A stretch of 64,000 nt of DNA from Gemmatimonadota bacterium (GTDB lineage: Bacteria > Gemmatimonadota > Gemmatimonadetes > Gemmatimonadales > GWC2-71-9). Positions 7,996 to 16,748 of the stretch are shown here, in pieces. The notes under the pieces are model-generated. The model worked only from the letters and a program-made list of their open reading frames with translations, was not told the origin of the DNA and searched no databases. Location of the stretch: NCBI GenBank assembly GCA_016713785.1, contig JADJOM010000003.1, forward strand, positions 1,941,501 through 2,005,500. Direction: 5' to 3'. Both the position numbers and the translations under genes were made by a program. Numbering within the stretch: the first letter of the stretch is position 1; each line of letters begins with the position of its first letter.

Positions 7996-9621
7996 TCACT
8001 TCCGCTGGCGCGCGACCGGGGTGGAGTCGGCGCGGTAGAGCTCCAGGGCGGTGCAGGCGCGGAGGTCCCCCGGCCCTTCGGCTGGACCCCGGATCCGGAA
8101 GAGCGCACTCCGCTCGGGCTCGGTCAGCAGCAGGTCCAGCCGCTGACAGTCCCGCGCCAGCGCGGGCGCCAGCAGGCGGACCTCGGTGGAATGGGTGTGG
8201 CCCAGGAGCACATAGCCGACGCCCTGCCGTTCCAGGCCGGGGAGGATATGGGCGCTGTCCGGCGTGAAGGCCCGGTTGAGGTACGCTCCGGTGCGGCCGC
8301 TGTAGTAGGCAAACGTCGCCTCCCGGGCAGTGAGCACCACCCCATCGGCAGGCACCACCTCCGGGACCCGGCGGGCCAGGCGGAAGAAGCTGCGCGTATC
8401 CGGGGGGAAGCACCCTGGCGCGCCAAGCGGGTCGGCACGGTCGCATCCCGCGAGCGCCCGCCAGTCCGCGTTCCAGCGGCGTCCCGCTTCGACGACCAGC
8501 AGGAGCACCAGCAGCCCGGCGAGCCCGAGCCCCACGCGCCGCAGGGCCGGGCCCCGCCACCCCGAGAGTGGGACGACGATCGCCGCCATGAGCAGCGGCA
8601 GGATCACCGCGAGGAAGCGGGGTGAGGACATGCGCCACATCGCCAGGAGGACGATGTAGCCCACCACGTACGCAGCGCCGAGGGTCCAGCCGCGCCGCCA
8701 CCACAAGGCCAGCCCCACCGGCACCAGGGCGCCCAGCGCGGCGCCCCAGAGCGTGATCGCCTGCGTACCCTCGCGCACCCCGGGGATCGGCAGCGCCTCC
8801 GGCAGGAAGACCGTGGCGTAGAACACCCCGATGCGGAAGCGCTTGGTCAGGTAGAAATCGCCGCCCAGGTGGACCATCCGCTCCAGGTCCTCGGCGTAGG
8901 AGCGGCCGATGGTCCGGAACTCATCCGGCAGGAGGAAGGTGCGGAGCAGCCAGCCACCGATGCACAGCCCACCGATCGCCCCGACCAGGATCGCGGCGCG
9001 GGGACGCCGCTCGAGGAACAGCCACCCGACCACGGCGGCGAGCAGCACCACCCCCACCGACCGGGTGAGGCCGGCGGCGACGATGACCACGGTCCCGGCC
9101 GCCAGCAGCCGCGGACCGACCGCGCCGCGGGACAGCAGCCAGAGCGCGAAGGTACCGAGGAAGAGGTAGGGCGGCTCCGAGATCAGGCTGCCCGCGTACC
9201 GCACCAGGGTGTTGTTCACTGCCAGGGGAATCAGCACCAGGAAGGCGACGGGTACCGACCACCGCCGGCGCACCAGGTCGAAGGTGAGCCAGAGACTCGC
9301 CACCGAGAGGCAGATGTTGGCGGCGAGGAACAGGTCGATCCGCTCGCCGCCGAGGGCGCCGAGGACCAGCAGGAAGACGGGATACCCCGGGGGATACAGG
9401 GCGTGCGGGGGAGCCCCGGCCAGGTGGAGATCGCGGAATTGCCCGTGCGCCAGGGAGCGGGCGAGCAGGAGGTAGAGCGCGTCGTCGTTGCGGACGGTGA
9501 TGCCCGGCTCGCGAATCAGCCAGGCCAGCACGAGGTGAAGTCCGAGCAGCAGGACCAGCGCGGCCACGGCGAGCGTGGACAGCCGGGAGCCTGCGGTCGG
9601 GCTGCCTTCGGCTCCGTTCAT
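7996..9621 (-). CDS. GT39-type polytopic membrane glycosyltransferase
   Basis: This is a 541-residue integral membrane protein with about ten to twelve hydrophobic helices, the first at residues 15-36 (LAVAALVLLLGLHLVLAWL). Just after it the acidic pair in TVRNDDALYLLLARS marks the catalytic loop of GT-C enzymes of the PMT/ArnT type, which use polyprenyl-phosphate sugars on the periplasmic side. APPHALYPPGYPVF resembles the conserved periplasmic loop of the family. A soluble tail follows residue 370. The likely donor would be made by the dolichol-phosphate-mannose-synthase-like GT2 immediately upstream (9775-10497). Acceptor unknown: glycan, lipid or protein. Confidence 0.82.
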   Translation of the reverse strand: MNGAEGSPTAGSRLSTLAVAALVLLLGLHLVLAWLIREPGITVRNDDALYLLLARSLAHGQFRDLHLAGAPPHALYPPGYPVFLLVLGALGGERIDLFLAANICLSVASLWLTFDLVRRRWSVPVAFLVLIPLAVNNTLVRYAGSLISEPPYLFLGTFALWLLSRGAVGPRLLAAGTVVIVAAGLTRSVGVVLLAAVVGWLFLERRPRAAILVGAIGGLCIGGWLLRTFLLPDEFRTIGRSYAEDLERMVHLGGDFYLTKRFRIGVFYATVFLPEALPIPGVREGTQAITLWGAALGALVPVGLALWWRRGWTLGAAYVVGYIVLLAMWRMSSPRFLAVILPLLMAAIVVPLSGWRGPALRRVGLGLAGLLVLLLVVEAGRRWNADWRALAGCDRADPLGAPGCFPPDTRSFFRLARRVPEVVPADGVVLTAREATFAYYSGRTGAYLNRAFTPDSAHILPGLERQGVGYVLLGHTHSTEVRLLAPALARDCQRLDLLLTEPERSALFRIRGPAEGPGDLRACTALELYRADSTPVARQRK

Positions 9622-9652
9622 CGCTCAGCTCCTCCGGCTGGGTCCGCCAAAG

Positions 9653-9668
9653 CGCAACACCTGTTGCG
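9653..9668. promoter_or_regulatory. Inverted repeat CGCAACA-N2-TGTTGCG
   Basis: Seven-base arms CGCAACA and TGTTGCG are separated by CC in the gap before the GT39 gene at 9621. The same heptamers recur in opposite order at 9747-9764, so this gap carries two related inverted repeats about 80 bases apart. This looks like a protein-binding site or two halves of a looping operator. No regulator is identified. Confidence 0.4.
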
Positions 9669-9744
9669 TCCTGCCAACGCGATAGTGTAACGCAAGCCAC
9701 GGCTGAAACGGCTCAGGCGGCAAGGAACCGGTACGAAAGCCTCA

Positions 9745-9766
9745 CCTGTTGCGTACGCGCAACAGG
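9745..9766. promoter_or_regulatory. Perfect inverted repeat containing TGTTGC-N6-GCAACA
   Basis: The nine-base arms CCTGTTGCG and CGCAACAGG flank TACG. It lies nine bases past the stop of the GT2 gene at 9775 and 123 bases before the GT39 start. As RNA it would make a nine-pair hairpin with a tetraloop but without a clear U-run, so it may be a terminator, an operator or both. The core TGTTGC-N6-GCAACA is shared with the site at 40,227. Confidence 0.45.
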
Positions 9767-9774
9767 GTTGGTGA

Positions 9775-10497
9775 TCACTCCCTCCAGATCGGCTGTTTGG
9801 GCGGGAGGAGGTTGAACCGGACAATGTGCCACAGGGCGGCGACCCCGTCCTTCCAGCCGATCTTCTTGCCGTCGGCGTAGGTCCGACCGGCATAGGAGAT
9901 CGGCATTTCCCAGATGCGGGCCCGGGCCTGCGAGAGGCGGGCGGTGATCTCGGGCTCGAAGCCGAAGCGATCGGTGGTGAAGATCAGCTGCTTCATGAGC
10001 GGCGCGCGGACCATCTTGTAACAGGTTTCCATGTCGGTCAGGTTCAAGTCGGTGAACATGTTCGACAGGAGCGTGAGCAGCTTGTTCCCCATCGAGTGCC
10101 AGAAATACAGCACCCGATGCTCCGCGCCGAGGAAGCGGGAGCCGAAGACGGCATCGGCCTGGCCCCGGGCGATCGGCCGGAGGAGCTGGGGCAGTTCGGC
10201 GGGGTCGTACTCGAGGTCGGCGTCCTGGACCACGATCACGTCCCGGGTGGCGTGCTGGATGCCCGTGCGAATCGCGGCACCCTTGCCCCGGTTGTGCGGG
10301 TGATGGACCACCACGTCGATGAGGCCTTCGGTCCGGAGCTGCTCCAGGACCTCCCCGGTCTTGTCGCGGGAGGCGTCGTTGATCGCCACGATCTCGATGG
10401 CGAGCGGCACCGTCCGGACCCGCTCGATGAGCTGGCGCACCGTCCGCTCCTCGTTGTAGGCCGGCACGATGACCGACAGGCCGAGCGACTGCTCCAT
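9775..10497 (-). CDS. GT2, dolichol/polyprenyl-phosphate mannose synthase-like
   Basis: This is a 240-residue soluble GT2 enzyme of the DPM1 type, predicted to load a hexose from a nucleotide sugar onto polyprenyl phosphate. It has LSVIVPAYNEERTV, AINDASRDKT, the pattern NRGKGAAIRTGI and the DxD in VQDADLEYDP. The tail YAGRTYADGKKIGWKDG is characteristic of polyprenyl-phosphate sugar synthases. There are no membrane helices. The ATG at 10,497 follows GGAGGGGGG; a GTG at 10,518 is possible but less likely. Its product would feed the GT39-like membrane transferases at 7996, 20,453 and 22,328. It is divergent from the plus-strand operon that starts at 10,740. Confidence 0.86.
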   Translation of the reverse strand: MEQSLGLSVIVPAYNEERTVRQLIERVRTVPLAIEIVAINDASRDKTGEVLEQLRTEGLIDVVVHHPHNRGKGAAIRTGIQHATRDVIVVQDADLEYDPAELPQLLRPIARGQADAVFGSRFLGAEHRVLYFWHSMGNKLLTLLSNMFTDLNLTDMETCYKMVRAPLMKQLIFTTDRFGFEPEITARLSQARARIWEMPISYAGRTYADGKKIGWKDGVAALWHIVRFNLLPPKQPIWRE

Positions 10498-10739
10498 CCC
10501 CCCTCCAGACAACGTCACTGGATGACACCGCCGGAGCTCCAGCCGAGCCCCGGTGATAGATGATATGCGAGAGTTGAGGCCGGACGGGCAAGAGCCGTGC
10601 CGATGGGGGGGCCCGGCCCCCCCGCCGCGCCGATTCCGGGCCCGTCGCCGCTCCGTCCCCGGCGGAGGCGCAAACCTTGCAAACTTGGCACTGCTTGGCG
10701 GATAGCCCGTCCTGGCACCACCTCAATTCCCGACTTCGC

Positions 10740-12497
10740 ATGGACCCTCGCCTGCACAGCAACGGCCCACACCTCCTCACGATCGCGCTCGAGGATTACT
10801 ACCAGCTCGGCGCCTTCAACCACCTCATCCAGCGTGGGGAGTGGTACCGCTTCGAGTCGCGGCTGGCGCGGAATACCCGCCGGGCGCTCGACCTCGTCGA
10901 GGCCCGCGGGCACCGTGCCACGTTCTTCGTGCTCGGCTGGGTCGCGGATACCATGCCGGAGCTGGTGGCGGAGGTGGCGGGGCGCGGACACGAGATCGCC
11001 AGCAAGGGCTACTACCACCGCAGCGTGCGCGGGATGACGCCGTCGGAGTTCCGCGAGGACCTGGCGCGGGCGCGCGAGGCGCTGCAGCGCGCCTCCGGTC
11101 AGCGGGTGCTCGGCTATCGGGTGGCCGACGACTGGTTCACCCCCGCCGACCTGTGGGCGCTCAATGTCCTGGCGGAGGAGGGCTACGACTACGACTCGAG
11201 CGTCGGGCCCATCGGCCGGCGCTTCGCGGCGGAGCCGTGGCGCCGCTTTGCGCACGAACACCAGTTCGGGACCCGCACGCTCTGGGAGTTCCCCATCTCC
11301 GCGGCGGACGTGCTGGGCTGGATGGTGCCCGTCGCTGGCGGCAACTGGCTGCGGCAGATCCCCCAGGCGCTGGTGCGCCGGGCCGTGGCGCACTGGCACC
11401 GGACCTACACCGCCCCCTTCGTCATGTACTTCCACGCCTGGGAGCTGGATCCCGACCTGCCCAAGATCAGCGCGGCGCCGTGGCTGCAGCGGGTGCGGAC
11501 CTACCGGAACCTCGAGGCCATGCCGGCCCGGCTCGGGTATTTCCTCGAGAAGTACCGCTTTGCCTCGATCGCCGAGCACCTCGGGCTGGCGGTGCAGCTG
11601 CCGGGAGGGCGCCGCTCCCAGCCCGTGGTCCCGACGTCGACGCCCGTCCCGACGGGCCCGGAGCACCTGACGGTCACGACCGGGACTCCGGCCGAAGGGC
11701 TGGTGCCCATCACCGTGGTCATCCCGTGCTTCAACGAGGAGCTGATCCTCCCCTACCTGGCCAACACGCTGCGCAGCGTCTGGACCCGGCTGGCCACGCG
11801 GTACGACATCACCTGGCTCTTCGTGGACGACGCCAGCACTGATGCCACCTGGGAGGCGCTGCAGCGGGTGTTCAGCCGGCGACGCGACTGCCGGTTCGTG
11901 CGCCACACGGTGAACCAGGGGGTGGCCGGCGCCATGCGCACCGGGCTGCAGCACGCCCAGACCGAAATCGTCTGCTCCATCGACTGCGACTGCACCTATG
12001 ACCCCCACCTGCTGGGCGAGATGGTGCCCTTGCTGACCCCCGAGGTAGACCTGGTGGTGGCGTCGCCCTACCACCCGGCGGGTAACGTCCGCAACGTGCC
12101 CGAGTGGCGGCTGGTGCTGTCCCGCACCCTGTCGCGGATCTACCGCCTGGTGCTGCATCACAAGCTGGCCACCTACACCAGCTGCTTCCGGGTGTACCGC
12201 CGGAGCATCGTGCAGCAGGTGGAGATCAGTGATACCCGGTTCCTCGGCGTGGCCGAACTGGTGGGGCGGCTGGACCTGGCGGGGGGACGCATCGTGGAGT
12301 TCCCCACCACGCTCCAGGTCCGCATGCTCGGCCGGTCCAAGATGAAGATCGTGCATACCATCCTCGGGCACCTGGGGCTGCTGTCCCGCCTCGCCCTGGC
12401 CCGCCTGCGCGGCAGCGTCCGCCCCCTCGTGCGGGCCACCAGCACGCCGCTCCCCCTGCCCGCCCCGCGCCCGAGCGGCGAGGTCCGCCGTGTCTGA
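10740..12497 (+). CDS. Fusion: degenerate polysaccharide deacetylase plus GT2 glycosyltransferase
   Basis: This is a 585-residue two-domain protein. Residues about 10-290 match the XrtA-type deacetylase fold (compare 49,376-50,281), but key motifs are altered. The opening DVED of the intact copy reads ALED, the metal-binding SHGxxH reads SKGYYH, and RAP reads RVA. It is therefore probably inactive as a deacetylase, possibly a glycan-binding module. Residues about 320-585 are a GT2 domain with ITVVIPCFNEE, FVDDASTD, NQGVAGAMRTG and CSIDCDCTYDP, ending in QVRMLGRSKMK. The ATG at 10,740 has no clear ribosome-binding site; a TTG at 10,677 is an alternative. Its stop overlaps the GTG start of the next gene by eight bases. 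Confidence 0.85.
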   Translation: MDPRLHSNGPHLLTIALEDYYQLGAFNHLIQRGEWYRFESRLARNTRRALDLVEARGHRATFFVLGWVADTMPELVAEVAGRGHEIASKGYYHRSVRGMTPSEFREDLARAREALQRASGQRVLGYRVADDWFTPADLWALNVLAEEGYDYDSSVGPIGRRFAAEPWRRFAHEHQFGTRTLWEFPISAADVLGWMVPVAGGNWLRQIPQALVRRAVAHWHRTYTAPFVMYFHAWELDPDLPKISAAPWLQRVRTYRNLEAMPARLGYFLEKYRFASIAEHLGLAVQLPGGRRSQPVVPTSTPVPTGPEHLTVTTGTPAEGLVPITVVIPCFNEELILPYLANTLRSVWTRLATRYDITWLFVDDASTDATWEALQRVFSRRRDCRFVRHTVNQGVAGAMRTGLQHAQTEIVCSIDCDCTYDPHLLGEMVPLLTPEVDLVVASPYHPAGNVRNVPEWRLVLSRTLSRIYRLVLHHKLATYTSCFRVYRRSIVQQVEISDTRFLGVAELVGRLDLAGGRIVEFPTTLQVRMLGRSKMKIVHTILGHLGLLSRLALARLRGSVRPLVRATSTPLPLPAPRPSGEVRRV

Positions 12498-13833
12498 GGT
12501 CGGCATCGTCGGGGGCGGCTTCCTCGGCCTGACCCTGGCGTGGCGGCTGCGGGCCGAGGGCCACCAGGTCACGGTCATCGAGGCGGCGGCCGAGCCGGGC
12601 GGCCTGGCGGCCCCGGCCGAGCTGGGCGGGTTCACCTGGGACCGTTTCTATCACGTCATCCTGCTCTCGGACCAGCACCTCCGCGGGCTCCTGGCCGAAC
12701 TCGGCCTGGAGGACCGCCTGCGGTTCGGCACCACCCGCACCGGGTTCTACACCGACGGGACCCTGTACTCGCTCTCGACCAGCCTCGAGTTCCTGCAGTT
12801 CCCGCCCCTCAGCCTGATCGACAAGGCGCGCCTGGCGGCGACGATCCTGCGCGCCTCGCGGATCGCCGACGGGCGCCCGCTGGAGCGGGTGCCGGTGACG
12901 GACTGGCTCATCAAGTGGTCGGGCTACCGGACCTTCACCCGGATCTGGCTGCCGCTGCTCAAGAGCAAGCTGGGGGAGAACTACCGCCACGCGAGCGCCT
13001 CCTTCATCTGGGCGATCATCGCGCGGATGTACGCCGCGCGCCGCTCGGGGCTCAAGCAGGAGAAGTTCGGCTACGTGGAGGGCGGGTACGCGGCGGTCCT
13101 GCGGCGGTTTCGCGAGCGGCTGGAGGCGGCCGGCGTCGTGCTGCGCACCGGGCGCGCCGCCACGCGGGTGGAATCGGGCACCGAACCGCGGGTCACCGTG
13201 ACGCTGGAGGGCGGCACGGCGCTGCAGTTCGACGACGTGATCCTGACCGTCCCCTGCGGCCGCGTGGGCGCGCTCTGCCCGGGCCTGACTCCGGAGGAAC
13301 GCGCCCGGCTCGGCGGCGTGACCTACCAGGGCATCGCGTGCGCCTCGGTCCTGCTGCGGCAGCCGCTCGCGCCCTACTACGTCACCAACATCACCGAGTC
13401 GTGGGTCCCCTTCACCGCGGTCATCGAGATGACCACCCTGGTGGACCGCGCGACATTCGGCGGCCACAGCCTGGTGTACCTGCCGCGCTACCTCACCCAG
13501 GACGACGCCTTCTGGCAGCGGACGGACGCGGAGATCCGCGAGGAGTTCCTCACGGCGCTGGCCCGGATGTACCCGGCGTTCCGGCCCGCCGACGTGCTGG
13601 CCTTCCAGGTATCCCGGGTGCGCGAGGTGCTGGCGCTCTCCACCCTCAACTACAGCGCCGAGCGGCTGCCGCCCACGCCGACCTCGCTGCCGGGCGTCCA
13701 CCTGGTGAACTCGGCGCAGATCGCCAACGGGACCCTCAACCTGAACGAGACCGTCGGGCTGGCCACCGCGAAGGCGCGCGAGATCGGCGCGCGCCTCGGA
13801 CGGCGGGCGCCGGCGGACGCCCCGGCCCGATGA
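12490..13833 (+). CDS. FAD-dependent amine-oxidase-like oxidoreductase
   Basis: This is a 447-residue flavoprotein. The N-terminal VGIVGGGFLGLTLAWRL is a classic FAD-binding beta-alpha-beta motif, followed by VIEAAAEPGGLA. The C-terminal region (VHLVNSAQIANGTLNLNETVG) supplies the second flavin contact typical of protoporphyrinogen-oxidase and UDP-galactopyranose-mutase relatives. In glycan loci these proteins are thought to modify nucleotide or lipid-linked sugars, but the reaction is not established. It overlaps both neighbours (eight bases upstream, four bases downstream), so it is made from one operon with the deacetylase-GT2 fusion and the next deacetylase. Confidence 0.84.
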   Translation: MSEVGIVGGGFLGLTLAWRLRAEGHQVTVIEAAAEPGGLAAPAELGGFTWDRFYHVILLSDQHLRGLLAELGLEDRLRFGTTRTGFYTDGTLYSLSTSLEFLQFPPLSLIDKARLAATILRASRIADGRPLERVPVTDWLIKWSGYRTFTRIWLPLLKSKLGENYRHASASFIWAIIARMYAARRSGLKQEKFGYVEGGYAAVLRRFRERLEAAGVVLRTGRAATRVESGTEPRVTVTLEGGTALQFDDVILTVPCGRVGALCPGLTPEERARLGGVTYQGIACASVLLRQPLAPYYVTNITESWVPFTAVIEMTTLVDRATFGGHSLVYLPRYLTQDDAFWQRTDAEIREEFLTALARMYPAFRPADVLAFQVSRVREVLALSTLNYSAERLPPTPTSLPGVHLVNSAQIANGTLNLNETVGLATAKAREIGARLGRRAPADAPAR

Positions 13834-14843
13834 CCGACCCGCGCCCGCTGGCGAGCGTCTCGCTCGACGTGGACAACCTCTGGTCCTACATGAAGACGCA
13901 CGGGGACGCGGGGTGGGAGGCGCGGCCGACCTACCTCGACCGCTTCTTCCCCCCGGTGCTCGACGCGCTCGACGAGCTCGGCCTCCGGATCACGTTCTTC
14001 TGCGTGGGCGTGGACGCCGACCGCGAGGAGAACCTGCGGCCATTCCAGTCGCTGACGGCGCGGGGCCACGAGGTGGGCAATCACTCCTACGAGCACGAGC
14101 CCTGGCTGCACCTCTACGCGCCGGACGCGCTGGTGCGCGAGCTCGAGCGCACCGAGCAGGCGGTGGAACGGGCCACGGGGCAGCGCCCGATCGGCTTCCG
14201 GGGACCCGGCTACAGCTGGAGCACCACCCTGCTCGAGATCCTGGCTGACCGCGGCTACCTCTACGACGCCTCCACGCTGCCGACCTACCTCGGGCCGCTG
14301 GCGCGGCGGTACTACTTCATGACGGCCCAGCTGAGCGCGGAGCAGCGCCGGGAGCGGGCCCACCTCTTCGGGACCTTCGCGGATGGGCGGCGGCCGGTGC
14401 GGCCCTACCACTGGCAGTTGCCCTCGGGGCGCGCCCTGCTGGAGCTGCCGGTGACCACCATGCCGGTGCTCAAGGTGCCGTTCCACCTGAGCTACCTGCT
14501 CTACCTCAGCCGCTTCTCCGAGGGGCTGATGCACGCCTACCTGGGCACCGCCCTGGCGGTGTGCCGGGCCACCGGCACCGAGCCGAGCTTCCTGCTGCAC
14601 CCGCTCGACCTGCTCGGCGGCGACCAGGTGCGGGAGCTGGCGTTCTTCCCCGGGATGGACCTGACCGGCGCCCGGAAGATCCAGCTCTTCCTGCGGGTGC
14701 TGCGCCGGCTGGGCGCGCATTTCCGGCTGGTGGACATGAGCACGCACGCGCGCGCCATCCTGGCCCGGGGCGGCCTGCCCCGGCGCCTCGCCGATGACGG
14801 CCGACCCGCCGCTCCGGCGGCCGCGCCGAGGCCCGCCGCGTAG
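13830..14843 (+). CDS. Polysaccharide deacetylase family protein
   Basis: This is a 337-residue NodB-type protein with intact motifs: SLDVDNLWSY near residue 10, ITFFCVG, the metal-binding HSYEH in GNHSYEHEP (about residues 86-94) and GFRGPGYSWS. A longer insert between about residues 150 and 230 carries hydrophobic stretches. The C-terminal part has LLHPLDLLGGDQ with the late histidine of the family. No signal peptide is seen. The ATG at 13,830 overlaps the stop of the flavoprotein gene. It is one of five deacetylase-like domains in this window and one of four that keep the metal-binding histidines. Confidence 0.85.
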   Translation: MTDPRPLASVSLDVDNLWSYMKTHGDAGWEARPTYLDRFFPPVLDALDELGLRITFFCVGVDADREENLRPFQSLTARGHEVGNHSYEHEPWLHLYAPDALVRELERTEQAVERATGQRPIGFRGPGYSWSTTLLEILADRGYLYDASTLPTYLGPLARRYYFMTAQLSAEQRRERAHLFGTFADGRRPVRPYHWQLPSGRALLELPVTTMPVLKVPFHLSYLLYLSRFSEGLMHAYLGTALAVCRATGTEPSFLLHPLDLLGGDQVRELAFFPGMDLTGARKIQLFLRVLRRLGAHFRLVDMSTHARAILARGGLPRRLADDGRPAAPAAAPRPAA

Positions 14844-14855
14844 GCGGCACGCCCC

Positions 14856-16739
14856 ATGTGCGGTATCGCCGGCATCATCCGCTTTGACGGGGGCCCCGCC
14901 CAGCCCGAGCTGCTCGCCCGCATGAGCCGGGTGCTGGAGCATCGCGGCCCGGATGACCGTGGGGTGTTCACCGACGGCGCGGTCGGGCTGGCGCACCAGC
15001 GGCTGTCGATCATCGACCTGGCCACCGGGCACCAGCCGATGGAGAGCGCGCGGGCCGTCATCGTCTTCAACGGCGAGATCTACAACTACCTGGAACTGCG
15101 CAGCGAGCTGATGGCGCGGGGCCGGACCTTCCGGACCGCCTCGGACACCGAGGTGATCCTGCAGCTGTACGAGGAGTACGGCGCCGAGGCGGTGGCGCGG
15201 CTCAACGGGATGTTCGCCTTCGTGCTCTACGACCGGGTGGAGCGCCAGCTGCTGCTGGCCCGGGACCACTTCGGCATCAAGCCGCTCTACCTCCACGCCA
15301 CGCCGGCCCGGCTGCTCTTCGCCTCGGAGATCAAGGCGCTGCTCACCGACCCCGAGGTGCGGGCCGAGGCGGATGGCGAGGGCGTCCAGGAGTACCTGAC
15401 CTTCCAGTACGTGCTGGCCGACCGGACCATGTTCCGCGGCATCACCAAGGTGCTGCCGGGCGAGTATCACCTGGTGGACCTGGCGCAGGGCAGCCACCGC
15501 ACGGTGCAGTACTGGGAGCCCCGGTTCCAGGTGGACGTCGCCCACACCGACACGTACTTCGTGGAGAAGCTGCGCTGGCTGCTCGAGGACGCGGTGCGGC
15601 TGCAGATGCGCTCGGACGTGCCGGTGGGGACCTACCTGAGTGGCGGGCTCGACTCGAGCCTGGTGACCGCGCTGGCGGCGCGGGTGGCGCCGGGCACGCT
15701 GACCACCTTCACCGGCCGCTTCGACGAGGGACCGGAATTCGACGAATCGGGCTACGCCCGGCTGGTGGCGGAGCAGCTCGGGGCGCGGATGGAGGTGATC
15801 ACCCCGACGGAAGCGCAGTTCGTGGACGCGCTGCCGCGGCTGGTCTACCACATGGACGAGCCGGTCGCCGGCCCGGGCCTCTTCCCGCAGTACATGGTCT
15901 CGGGGCTCGCCGCGCGCCAGGTCAAGGTGGTGCTGGGCGGCCAGGGGGGGGACGAGATCTTCGGCGGCTACGCCCGCTACCTGGTGGCGTACCTGGAGCA
16001 GGCCCTCAAGGGCGCCATCCATGAGACCAACGAGGAGGCGGAACACATCGTCTCGCTGGCCTCGATCCTGCCGAACCTGCCGGTGCTGCGGCAGTACGTC
16101 CCCATGCTGCAGCAGTTCTGGCGCAGCGGCATGTTCGAGGACATGGACCGGCGCTACTTCCACCTCACCGACCGCAGCGGCGGCGCGCTCTCGCTGCTCT
16201 CGGCGGGGTACCGCGCCGGGTACGACCGGGAGCGGATCTTCGGGCGGTTCCAGGCGGTGTTCAACCACCCGGACACCGGCTCGTACTACAACAAGATGAC
16301 CCACTACGACATGGTCACCAACCTCCCGGCGCTGCTGCAGGTGGAGGACCGCGTGACCATGGCCCACTCGCTCGAGTCGCGGGTGCCGCTGCTTGACCAC
16401 CGGATCACCGACCTGGTGGCCAGCATGCCCCCGGGGATGAAGTTCCACGGCGGCGAGCCCAAGCACGTGCTCAAGCGCGCCATCGGCGACCTGCTGCCGC
16501 GGGCGGTGCTGGAGCGCAAGGACAAGATGGGCTTTCCCGTGCCGCTGCACCTGTGGGCCCGGGGCCGGTCGCGGGAGTTCTTCGCCGACATCCTGCTGTC
16601 CCGGCGCTGCCGGGAGCGCGGCCTGTTCGACGTGCCCCAGGTGGAGAAGCTGATGGAGTACGAACCGGCCTTCAGCCGACGGCTGTGGGGCCTGCTGAAC
16701 CTCGAGCTGTGGTACCGAACCTTCATCGACCGGGACTGA
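14856..16739 (+). CDS. asnB: AsnB-type glutamine-dependent amidotransferase
   Basis: This is a 627-residue class II glutamine amidotransferase related to asparagine synthetase B. After removal of Met1, Cys2 (MCGIAGI) is the nucleophile for glutamine hydrolysis; HRGPDD and NGEIYNY follow. The synthetase half has the ATP-binding SGGLDSS loop (about residue 263). Copies within exopolysaccharide loci are thought to amidate a sugar carboxylate or other glycan substituent rather than make asparagine. That is family knowledge, not proven here. It lies 12 bases after the deacetylase gene and nine bases before the nucleotide-sugar dehydrogenase. A second AsnB is at 38,047-40,026. Confidence 0.9.
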   Translation: MCGIAGIIRFDGGPAQPELLARMSRVLEHRGPDDRGVFTDGAVGLAHQRLSIIDLATGHQPMESARAVIVFNGEIYNYLELRSELMARGRTFRTASDTEVILQLYEEYGAEAVARLNGMFAFVLYDRVERQLLLARDHFGIKPLYLHATPARLLFASEIKALLTDPEVRAEADGEGVQEYLTFQYVLADRTMFRGITKVLPGEYHLVDLAQGSHRTVQYWEPRFQVDVAHTDTYFVEKLRWLLEDAVRLQMRSDVPVGTYLSGGLDSSLVTALAARVAPGTLTTFTGRFDEGPEFDESGYARLVAEQLGARMEVITPTEAQFVDALPRLVYHMDEPVAGPGLFPQYMVSGLAARQVKVVLGGQGGDEIFGGYARYLVAYLEQALKGAIHETNEEAEHIVSLASILPNLPVLRQYVPMLQQFWRSGMFEDMDRRYFHLTDRSGGALSLLSAGYRAGYDRERIFGRFQAVFNHPDTGSYYNKMTHYDMVTNLPALLQVEDRVTMAHSLESRVPLLDHRITDLVASMPPGMKFHGGEPKHVLKRAIGDLLPRAVLERKDKMGFPVPLHLWARGRSREFFADILLSRRCRERGLFDVPQVEKLMEYEPAFSRRLWGLLNLELWYRTFIDRD

Positions 16740-16748
16740 CCCGACCCT

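Noticed and set aside
10515..12635. Minus-strand frame opposite the deacetylase-GT2 fusion
   Set aside because: No recognisable motif; His-, Gln- and Pro-rich; the opposite strand holds clear GT2 motifs.
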